From assembly GCF_024362695.1 (NCBI RefSeq), contig NC_065407.1, positions 13,144,001 to 13,208,000 of the forward strand: a DNA stretch of 64,000 nucleotides. Reading direction: 5' to 3'. The translations under genes and the position numbers were made by a program. Position 1 is the first letter of the stretch, and each line of letters begins with the position of its first letter. This stretch comes from Pectinophora gossypiella (Eukaryota; Arthropoda; Insecta; Lepidoptera; Gelechiidae). Of this stretch, positions 35,001-47,000 are shown piece by piece. The notes below the pieces were generated by a model, which saw only the letters and a program-made list of their open reading frames with translations, was not told the DNA's origin and did not search any database.

Positions 35001-38000
35001 ACCCTGAAGTTTTCATTCTCCCGAGAGTTTTGTGACTCCAACAGAATTTGTTCAGATCGCGAATCCGGTTCTTCTTGTTCACTAAACAGAAAGCATCAAG
35101 ATAAATACACTGCTTTGATCATACCCTATTTTAATATAAGAACTGATTAAAAAAAATACACAAGAATAGATTATCATTTGAATTAAGAAGAATACATCTA
35201 AGATGGGACCAAACCAGCCTCCGTGGCTTAATAGTTAGAGCGTTGGGCTCATGAAGTTCCGGGTTGGATTCTCGATGGGAACATTGTTGAACACACAATA
35301 AAACGTCTTTTGTTTGGTAAGGACATTGCAGGCTTGAATCACTTGATGGTCCGATAAAGTAAGATGAATCTGTGATTCAGAAGGCACGCTATGCCGTTGG
35401 TTCCGGCTAGTAGCCGTAAAAAACTCCTTCACCAACTAGCAGTGGAGCAGCGTGTTGGAGTGCACACTCCATACCCTCTCCGGGTTATTGGAGTATCCGT
35501 ATATAGGCTGTTTATATTTTATACAGGAGGCAAGCTTAGAAGGTGGAATGACCACCTAGATGCCTTAAAATGGAATTGGTAAAACATCTGCCTGGATAAC
35601 GAACAGTGGAAGAAGAGATAGGAGGCCTTTGGACAACAGTGGGACACAGTAAGGTAGAGAATAAAAATCGCTAAGTACTTACCTAGTGTACGATTGGTTG
35701 GCAATGGATGCAGTTCGCGAGGAAGGCTTCTGCGGTTCAGGTCCGGAACAAAGAACCTTCTGGAAAAATTACAGTAGTATTCAGATACAACAACACATTT
35801 TTTTGCAGTATAAACTCACAATAAACTATACGTATATACCCCTTCTTCCTATGTCTTTCGTACTAAACTGTATATCGTTAGTGTAAAAGAGACATCTCTC
35901 GTCTCTTTCGCACTGAGCGATGTTACACGCATTTGTAAAGGTGTTAGTGATGCCGTGCGGAAAACTGAGAGGGATGATTCAGACCGTAATTAGAGGTAAT
36001 ATCAAGTGGAATTTTCCGTCACAAAACTCACTAAAATGTTAATGTTTTTTTTTTTAATTTTGAGTTCCATACTTTTGTGATGAAAAAATCCAGTTGATAT
36101 TAACTCAGAATGATGAGTTGAATCATCGCCCGCAGTATGGGTTACGATGTCACTGACACCCTGTATCTCTGTCCTCAGAGATGTGCCCCGGGAATGTTCC
36201 CAAAGTGGGAATGTTCTAGTTCAAAAACTCTTTAATAGTAAGGACACTGGCTGCTTTTCTTTTTCAAATTGTTTTTTCTTGTCATCATCATCATCAGCCC
36301 ATTAACGTCCCCACTGCTGGGGCACGGGCCTTCCCTATGGATGGATAGGGAGATCGGGCCTTAAACCATCACGCGGGCCCAGTGCGGATTGATGGTTATT
36401 AACGACTGCTAATGCAGCCGGGACCAACGGCTTAACGTGCCTTCCGAAGCACGGAGGAGCTCGAGATGAAAGCTTTTTTTTGTGGTCACCCATCCTATGA
36501 CCGGCCTTTGCCAAAGTTGCTTAACTTCAACAATCGTAGACCGAGCGCGTTTACCGCTGCGCCACCGAGCTCCTCAACAACAAAGTTTTTTCTTGTATTC
36601 TGTTCCTATCTGCCTAGAGGTCAGGTAATAAAGCTATTTTTATTACAGAGGTTTTGCGCCTTTTTACTGCCGGGAACATTCCCGGGAACGGCACATCACT
36701 GGTCCTGCTGTAATTCAAACTACCCCATTATTGTGAGAGGATGAACGTTACCTCCTTGTTGAGCAGCGCCTCCAGCTCCCTCTGTTTCTCAGCCAGCAGC
36801 GCCCGCAGCTGCATCTGCCGCCGCTCGGCCGGGCCGGGCGCGCCGCTCGGGCCCGGCCGCACCTCCTCGTTAACCTTCTTCTGCTTACGACCCACCTCTA
36901 TCAAACATAATTATGTTTTATACTATAGATATCTTGCGTTAAATAACTCTAAACCGACAAGACCGCATGAAGACTGATGAGAGTGGAAGCAGCGAAAGTG
37001 GTGTGTTAGGATAGTAAAACATAAACAGTCTATATATGTCCCACTGCTGGGCACAGGCCTCCCCTCAATCAACCGGAGGGGGTATGGAGCATACTCCACC
37101 ACGCTGCTCCACTGCGAGTTGGTGGAGGTAGTAGCCCGGGATCAATGTCTTAGTGTGCCTTCCGAAGCACGGAATCATCTTACTTTTTCAGACAATCAAG
37201 TGAATCAAGCCTGCAATGTGCTTACCAAACATAGGACAGTCCCACAAAGTGATTTCGACAATGTCCTCATCGGGAATGGAACCCGGATCTCCAGATCGTG
37301 AGTCCAACGCTCGAACCACTACACCACGGAGGATGTTTGTCAGGATAGTAATAAAGTTTAATTCCGTGGCCTCAGCCTACCCCTACATCTTATGTATGTA
37401 TCTACTCGTATGTGTAATATGTTATGTTCTTAGTAGATTACTTTTGAAAACCATGCAGCGCAGGCGGCTTTGCTATCTGCGTGGAAAAACGTACGGCTAT
37501 TGCTTGAAGCCGTCAACATAATTTGAGCCGAGGGCGCTGGTGCATATTGACAGCCAGAAAAACTTGGCGTACTAACGAATTACGAACAAGATACAGATAG
37601 CACAGAGTAAGCAATGTAGCATTTTCACGACTTTTTGTTAGATTGTGAAAACCACCTAAGCCCCTTTATGGAAAATCACATTCGGTTTTGATTAAGTTCT
37701 AATTGGGTCGTGTACTATGTTCAAGATAAATTATGAAATTCTGATTACTAAATCAAGACAGATCTATTAACTTATTTATGAATTTGAATCAACAAATAAT
37801 AAGTCCGACGTTCTATCACGTATTTTTATGACGTCACAGTGTGCTTTTTCATACAAATTCCATAGTCATTTCGTGTTTTGACGTTTAGTAAAAAGTAACT
37901 GATTTGACTAGTTGGAAACTAGCCTATTACCTTTATTAGACACCATGTCCTTGATCCGTGCTCGTTCGCCCATGATCTTCTCAGTTTCCATACGCAGTTC

Positions 38001-41000
38001 CTGTGCTAGCTCTTGCAAGGTGGCGATGTTGGCTTCGTGACCTTGTGAAGAAACAAAAGGGCCTTTGTTTGTATACTCTTTACAAAAGGGCCTTTCATAC
38101 AAGACTCGTCAATTCTTCTTCTATCGTGTGGGGTGTGAGGTGGATGAGCAACCTCATCATCAAGAGAGAAGAGATGCACGAATCGTCAATTATCATCAGC
38201 GTTTATCGATCCACTTTTTATCGTGTGGGTTGTGAGGTGAATTACCAACCCCATCAGCGGTGTCAGGTTTATTATTGAGCAGCCAAAGACCCCTGACATG
38301 GGTCATGTAACGATGTATTTATTGCTTTCTTAGATGAATTGCAACAATATGGCCTTTTTTAATCCCCCAGATTAAAAAATGATGTTGAACTCACTCTGTT
38401 GCTGATGCTGCTGTTGTTGCATGGAGTGCTGCTCGTTGGTGAACTTGTGTCGTTGCGGCAAGGAATTGCGGACTCGACACACGCTGCCTTCGTTCGACCA
38501 TCCACCCATACTGCCGCCGCCTTCGGACTTACTATAAAATACGACTTATTTAATAGTTGTACACAAAACCTGAGAGATAATTTGGCTGAAAAGACACTAT
38601 TACAATTAGCGAATTCATATTTGGAATATAATAGATATCACGTGGTTTTCAGGATTTGTGCCATATATAGGCTCATAATAGGCTCACCCGTTATCAAATG
38701 GGACTTAAAATATAGTTATCGAAGAGTGGGTGTATATACTATACACTTCTGTCTGCCTCTTCGGATATACAGGCGGGATGCTATATTTCTCAACATGATA
38801 GATCGTTGTACGGGCGATGGACTGAGTAACTATCAACATACGGTCATATACATTTTAGGACTTCGTATCACGAGTGGTCTTTTGATATATAGGCTCGGGC
38901 TTTGACAGCAACATATAATATTCTTACTTATCGTGCAGGTTTGAATGGTTAGCCACTTGGAAAGCCTCATCGGGCACGTGGGCGAGTTGTTCCGCTTCAT
39001 AGTTCTCCACGGACCGCATCAGATCTGAAACAAGCACCGCTGCCAACATTTATATCAATGGAACATTTTTTATGACAAAGTAGGGGATATTTGAAAGTGC
39101 CTCTACAGTTAATTTCCTCTAGAGTAAAACCCGTATTCTAAGACGAAACTTCCTCCACTCAACTCGACCAAAGCTGAGCATTTTGGTATTTTAAGTTGAT
39201 ATTTTTTCGACTTGATGACTTTACTTACTGGAGCATCTCTACCATTTCACACTGCCAACATATAATACGAAAATAATGACGTCATGCGTCTACTCAACCT
39301 CACTGAAGTAAACTCACGGAATAGATGTTAGAGGTTGGAAGGGCCAAGTGATCGCGATACACGCGCCATACAAGTATGAGCAAATATTTCTTTCTACAAC
39401 TTTGCACTCCATTGGTCCGCAAACTTTATGACACGAAGCTCTGCGATGATGTAATGTATGCATATAATGTCCTAACCAAACTAGGGACCACAAAGTAATT
39501 TTTGTGATATATCCCCACCGAGAATTGAACCCAGGAGCTCCGGATCGTTAGCCCAACCACTGGACCACGGAGGTCTTCGTCGTCGATTACTCAGTAAAAA
39601 CTAATTATAGAGGCACTTTCAAAATTACCCAAACATTGACTAAAACATACCTTTTGTTTTCTGTAGAGCCGTCTTAATAGCTTTTATTTCCATTAGCTTG
39701 AATGGATCCTCGTTCTTGATGTTACCACCTGATTTGTTGCCTAAAACTGTAAATGTGTTTAAATTTTGTATTTGGTAATGTTAAGAATAACAGTTTGGAT
39801 ATAATCTGTGAAAATATATTATCATAAGGCACTAAGCGGCTGCAAGTTCGTGGTTTAACTGTACGTACGTAGGTTTCACCATATAATAGCGAGTATACGC
39901 TTGTGTTATTGAATGTACGAGTATATATGTGTGTATTGGAACATAACTTTAAGGAAACTAACACAAGGCTTGGCAGAAAGAAAGATGAAATAGATATACC
40001 AAATCATAATTGGGTAGTTTCCTAGGTCAAAGATAAATTATCAAATTCTAATTTACTAAATAAAGACAGAGAACTAAAGGTGACAAAAAACGTTATTTTT
40101 TCTATTTAACTTATTTATGAATTTTAATAAAGAAAAATGTAATAATAATGTGCCACATTTTGTCACGTTTTTCTATGACACAGGTGTGTGCGTTACCCCA
40201 ACAAGAAAGTATCTCCTAGAGTTATATTAGTAGAACGTATAGTTGGTGCCTTATCTGCTGTAAATGTGCCCCCACATAAAAAATGTGTGCCCCCTGTCGT
40301 TTCGAAAAAAAATCGAAAAAACGATTCTTGCTGGGGTAACGTTTTTCTAGCAGGAAAATTCTAAACGAATGATCGGAGAGAGAAAAACTGTGCATGGCCA
40401 GATAGCTTATATGTGTGCCAAAATGTGCCCCCAAAAATAAAATCTGTGCCCCTTCAGATTTTCGAGATATTGCATTTCCTGCTGGAGTAACGTTTTGATG
40501 AATAGTATATCTCTAAAACCATTGCATGTGCCCCTGTAGAATAAACATACGCGAGTAGCTCTTAATGTGTGCCCCTTTGTGCCCCAATTAGATTTTAGAA
40601 AATATTTATAGTTTTCAAGTTATCGCGGTTTTATGAAAACCCGAAAAAACATCGCAGCGCCTAAATGAGACAAGGCATAACTTCGCTGAAAACTGTATTC
40701 GGTCTTTCTTGACGCTAATAATAACTATACAAAGTTTCAAAAATGTTCATGCATGCGTTTTTGAATAATCTTGCTAAAAGTAAAAACGATGGTGTCATAA
40801 CTTTGACGGCAAAATACAAGGAACTGGCACAATCCCAGATGTGTAGGTGTAAACCAAAATCTTGTGCCTTTAGTCAAAAATATATGGTGAAAATATTGAG
40901 CTTCAAATGTTACGCATTAAGTAAATATAAACAAAAAACCAAAATATGTAAACAACGGCTGGTTATCCGACCAAATTTGAATGACTACTAAAAAGCGACG

Positions 41001-44000
41001 GATTCATACATATCGATGACCTTCTTTACTTTACTCACTAACCGGTTCACACGTGTTGTGCCTGAGTACACTTAAGTAGAAAAGTAATAACTAATAAAAT
41101 AAAGTTGTTATTGGATTATATTTTAATAGCTGTTTCTATGACCTTACACATGATTAAGTACATTTATAAGAGCCATTTTCAAATAAAATGTACATGTGAC
41201 TAACATGCTCAAAATCGTGACCAAACTGTTTTGTGACATACCTGTATTTTTATACTAATGTAAATAATAATTTCCACATCAACAAGCTGTTTCATTTATA
41301 TAGTCACAAGGTGCATTTAATATATTTTTTAATTAGCCCTCAAAACTTTTGAACGCGACTGTAAGGACAACAGCTTAGGTATAATACGTCCAATAAAGAA
41401 GGTCCTCGTTAAGTATGAATCCGTCGCTTTTTAGTAGTCATTCAGATTTGGTCGGATAACCAGCCGTTGTTTACATATTTTGGTTTTTTGTTTATATTTA
41501 CTTAATGCGTAACATTTGAAGCTCAATATTTTCACCATATATTTTTGACTAAAGGCACAAGATTTTGGTTTACACCTACACATCTGGGATTGTGCCAGTT
41601 CCTTGTATTTTGCCGTCAAAGTTATGACACCATCGTTTTTACTTTTAGCAAGATTATTCAAAAACGCATGCATGAACATTTTTGAAACTTTGTATGGTTA
41701 TTATTAGCGTCAAGAAAGACCGAATACAGTTTTCAGCGAAGTTATGCCTTGTCTCATTTAGGCGCTGCGATGTTTTTTCGGGTTTTCATAAAACCGCGAT
41801 AACTTGAAAACTATAAATATTTTCTAAAATCTAATTGGGGCACAAAGGGGCACACATTAAGAGCTACTCGCGTATGTTTATTCTACAGGGGCACATGCAA
41901 TGGTTTTAGAGATATACTATTCATCAAAACGTTACTCCAGCAGGAAATGCAATATCTCGAAAATCTGAAGGGGCACAGATTTTATTTTTGGGGGCACATT
42001 TTGGCACACATATAAGCTATCTGACCATGCACAGTTTTTCTCTCTCCGATCATTCGTTTAGAATTTTCCTGCTAGAAAAACGTTACCCCAGCAAGAATCG
42101 TTTTTTCGATTTTTTTTCGAAACGACAGGGGGCACACATTTTTTATGTGGGGGCACATTTACAGCAGATAAGGCACCAACTATACGTTCTACTCATATAA
42201 CTCTAGGAGATACTTTCTTCTTGGGGTAACGCACACGACACAGGTTGCTTTAATAGTATAAGTAATATAATAAAATGACTAGTTGTAAACTACCCGATTG
42301 AAATAAATTGACAATAGTACATCTACGAGAAAACTATTACTACTGTAATCTTCTTTCCTTTAGGTGGTGAGGTCGATAACCGCCCACAGCAACCCTGGTG
42401 TCACTATTGTTGCTACTGGTTACTACTTGCAGGGCTACTATTGCAATAAGAATAGTAGTAGTAAACTTACACTTGCGTGTGGATTCCTCGACGCCGCTGT
42501 CTTCTCCGGAGCTGGAGTACGTGTTACGAGAGCTGCCCCCGCGTGTCGCCATTTGAAGCTTCTGGAACTCTGTCACCTGAACAACAAATACGTATTTTAA
42601 CCGACTTCAAAAGAAGAGGGTTCTCAGGATTGGGACAGCAACTACTCGCAATTAACGAATCCGGGCAAAGTGGAGGTAGTTTATTTGGAATAAAAATATC
42701 TATAATTTGTTAAGTACGTAAGCGGACCCTGGCTAGCTCGGGAAAGGTCTGGGCAGAAAAGGAAGAATATTAGTACTGCCAGTACGGATGTTCTTATCGT
42801 ATTTAGCATATTCGATCCTACTGCTGGGCAAAGCCTCCCCTTGATTTTTCTACTTCTCTCGACTAGTCAATATATAGAAAAACTCCGGTTAGTCCCTCCG
42901 ATAAACAATCGAGGTCATCACGCCATATTTTACGCGGTCTGCCTTGACTTCTATGCCCGCCTTGAGGTGTCCAGTGGGTAACGACTCGTGCTCGTCGCTA
43001 CATCCATCCGGTTACATCCGACAACCGTGTCCGGCGAAGTCCCATTTCATTTTGACGGACTTTTTCCCTACATCAGTGATGTACCTCTTTAGAGCGCATT
43101 TTAATGTACCGGACACGGTCGATTCGTTTGACGCCTAGAACACTGCGTTCAATTGCTCTTTGGCAGACCTTGAGCTGGGACTTTTTTACAGTACGGAAGT
43201 TAAGAATGTAAATGTATGTATTGTTGAGGAAGTACGTTTCTAAGGTCTTGCCAATTTAAGGAGACTATCTGACCAAGACCATGAAAAATGTTAGTCATAC
43301 GTCTTTGTTCGACAGAGGGATATTATCGTCATTAGCCATAGCAATGGCTGTAGCCGATTGTTGCAGCACTAGTGAGTTTACGGATTTCCGCCTTTGATGG
43401 CTAGAGATACTGATCTTGCTATATTGATCGCACACAAAACAAGTAGAGAACAACCATACCCTGGAGACTCCACACAAAAATCTCATTCTTACCGTGTGTC
43501 GGCTAACGCGTAAGTGAGAGCGAGACAGACCGTTTGTGCGCTCCTTACTCCTAAGCGGCTTACAGACGTCTAAGACTAAAATAAGATCCATAGGGGGTGA
43601 GGTCGATGCGAATTGGCGCAGGGCGGAGAGTTACTGTTCCATATTATCCTCGTAACGCTGAGATCTCCAGGCACAATAGTTACGTTGCGTTGGGGTCAGA
43701 TTTCTGCATTTAGAGTCTAAAGATGGTCCTTTATGCGTAAGCGCAATAGTTAAACAATGGGATGCGGATTTTAAAAGAACCAAACCGAATGTTAGAACAT
43801 TCTTTATTCTATGGCACGACGATGACTTGTCTGCTTACGGTTCATCAGCTTACCAAGCTCTCCATATGCTGCTTCTTGAGCTGCAGCTCGCGGAGCTTGG
43901 CCTGCAGCATGCGCGCGCGCTCTCCGAGCACACCTTCGTCCTCGTCCTCCGCGTCACTCTCGCGACCGCCGCCAGCCGCCTCCTGGGACATACATTAATC

Positions 44001-47000
44001 ATTAGAAGGCACTCTACTACCCGTGCTTACGTAAGTATATATCAGGGGCCTTTGTTGGCTCAATAGTAACTCTGTTACCAGGGTTGATGAGGTCAGTCAT
44101 TGATCTCACAAGCCACACGAGAGAAGACTATCCGAGCTTACGGAAACTTATAAAGAAAAAAAGAGAACAATTTCTGAAGCTGGGTGCGTTTCAAACCCGT
44201 GATTCTTGTTAAACCGGATTCTTGTCACATCGTCACTTACCATCAGATGAGATTGTGGTCAACCGCGAGCCTATATTTTTAAACAAAAATTGTATAAAGG
44301 TGGGTTCCAAGAAATGAAGAAAGAAGAAATCGCCGAACCGCCACAAGTGAGAGAGCGACAGATCGCCTTCTCACTCGCTCGCCCGCTAAGTCGATTCCGC
44401 TCCTATATTCTTTGCTTTGTTAGATGCCTATCCTTACTCTCTTGCTTTTATTTTAATTGGAAATATACAATTTACTTTAACATATACATAGTTTCTTTTT
44501 CGATCTGGGGGTTAAAAATACCACTTCAAAGCAATTCATCTAAAAAAGTAATATTGCTATTTGACATTTGTTTGCATTGCGCACTTATTTTAATATGCGC
44601 AAATGTCAAATTGCTTCGATGTGGCCTTCTTAGTCCCCCCATTACTAAAATAAGTAAATAATAATTAGACTTTGGTATCAAAAGTGTTCGAAAGTTGTCT
44701 TTGTTCTGTTTACAGTCTCTTACCTCACTGCTAGCAATATTGGCGTCCCGATGCGAGAACCTCTCATCCTGGCTGTGAGCGGAGTGCGCCGAGTGAGAGT
44801 GATCGTTCTCCATGTTGCTGGGCAGGTTCTGGTGATGCATATTGTCCGAGTGAGGCAGAGTAGTCGCCACGCCTATCTGGTTGGCCGTGTACATGCGGTT
44901 CGGGTGATGGTAGTTGCTACTGTATGATTGACTCTGAAAACAATTTGAACAAAAGTTTTCACTAGCTGTTCCCTGTCTGCCGAATTTCAGTTACCAGTCT
45001 ATCCCTAAAGAGATGATTCTTACTGTAAATGTTAAGCAAGCTTCTAATGCACAATCATCATCATCTCCCTAGCGATATCCGGTTTTCACGAGGTCCGGTG
45101 TTTTACAGAAGCGACTGCCTGACCTTCCAATCCGCGAAGGGAAATCCAGCCCAATACAAGTTAGGTTAGGTTACAAACCAAGCTTCTAATGCACAAAACT
45201 CCTAAATTACATTTGAATTCATCCAGTAGTTCTTGAGTGATGCGAGCACAGACTCGAAACAGTTACAGATTTAGTTTTACGAAGTATAAGTTACTCCATG
45301 ATTATAGTATAGAATAGATAGATACAGGTTTTTTGACCAAGCACATAAATGTATTTATCAGAAGGGTTTATTACCGGCATGTTACTGAAGTTCTCGTGAG
45401 AAGTGGACGGATGTATTTCTTGAGACTGTCTCTCTCTGTTCATTTCATCTAGTTGTTGTTTGGCTTCCTCCTGAAATATACATTGCTTTAATATATAATA
45501 ATTTCCCTAGTAACAAAGCTAATATGTATCCAAGTAAAAATGTTACTGACCTGGTACTTGAGTAGTCGCTTCTGCTGCTGCTTCAAGGCTGTCAACCGCA
45601 TTTGGGACATCTCCATTTTATTTTTTATCTCATTTTGCCACAACTCATTTTCGCTGTATGCCGAACCATTACTTTGGACTGAAACCGGCCTTACAACGAC
45701 ATCCTGCTAAAATAAAAAAAGACATGTTAGTTTTATTGTAGAACATAAATTAGGATAATTACAATAGAACAACAATTCACACTTGCATTTGTAAAAACTC
45801 AAAGGGATGTAGTAAATGGAAAATTTAGTTAGAGGGACTAGTTTCAACAACTATACACACATCACACTATTGAATATGACCAAGTTATAGATCAGGTTCA
45901 ATGTTTTAATAGGGAAAAGAAAGTTGCCGAAAAGCTCAAAGAGTGATGTAATGTCAGTTAAATCACCTAAAAAGCAAGCGAATTAATAGATTGTGAACAG
46001 ATTCAAATGGAAAACGATTAAGATGAGTTTTAAATTTAATTTTGAGTTCACGGCATGCGCAGGGCAGTTTTAAATCACAACATCGAGAGTCACACTTTTC
46101 ATTGCATACACCAACAGACAGAACCTGATCTTCGATGCTACTAGGATCTTTGGCTTTATTTTTCATTTCTGCAATTAGCGCTACTTTTTCTACACAAGAT
46201 AGAATGTTTTTTCTTAAAACCTCATTCAGGTGGTCATCCTTCTTAGTGTCTTCTGTGTAAGGAGTAGATTCTATTTCTTTTATTTCAACTTTGCCACTAA
46301 CTTCGTCCTCATTGATCTCTTCTATATTTTCCAAAACCTCAGTATTTGTACGTTGTTCAGGATCGGCAGTTGGTACATAGTCATGTGAAATTTGAACCTC
46401 ATCAGCTTTGGAACAATGTAGAGTTTTATTCAGCTGTTCATTTTCTAAGTTAGTAACTTTTTTAAGGTTGTTGTTGACTGAAGTGTTATCGTTATTGTTT
46501 TTAATGTTGCATACTTTGTCAGGCGTAGGAGTCGTTTCAGACTTATGCTCAGTTGCATGAGTAGGTTCAGGTTCAGCAGTGGTGACTTCTGTTTCTTCAG
46601 CTGGTACCTCTATATTGTCAGGCCCTTTCTCAACCAGCATACTTTCGAGTTTAGTTTCACTTTCTTTTAACTTCATAACCATTTGCACAAGCTCATCATA
46701 TTCTTCTTTTGTGTGCTCTATGTATGCCTAAATTTAAAAAGTGTTGTAGATATTTTGAATAGTTTTCTATATTCATCCTAGGAAATGGAGGGTTAAAAAT
46801 TCAAAATATTTACCTCATCCTCTGAGTTGCGCATGGTATCGACGAGTGATGACGTCACGCGAATGTACTCTCGGATCTGTCCCAGTCGGCGCTCCACTGC
46901 CGCTGCGTCAGGGCACGCCGCCACTATAGCTTCTCCTAGGGCACGAGCTGATTCTCTGTGTACCTTTTAAACATAATAGTGATATGAGGAGATAGATAAA

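Noticed and set aside
38399..38905. 168-codon plus-strand ORF
   Set aside because: Antisense to PCM1 exon 15 and then runs through a degenerate dispersed repeat; no domain.
40743..40991. 82-codon ORF repeated inverted at 41431-41679, considered as a gene pair
   Set aside because: They are the same sequence in the two arms of the palindromic element; no known domain. Treated as part of the element.
10417..42236. Idea that MRE11, R2D2 and the palindromes form a functional system for palindrome control
   Set aside because: MRE11 and R2D2 are single-copy conserved genes with independent roles and no shared regulation visible; proximity of the palindromes is most simply chance.
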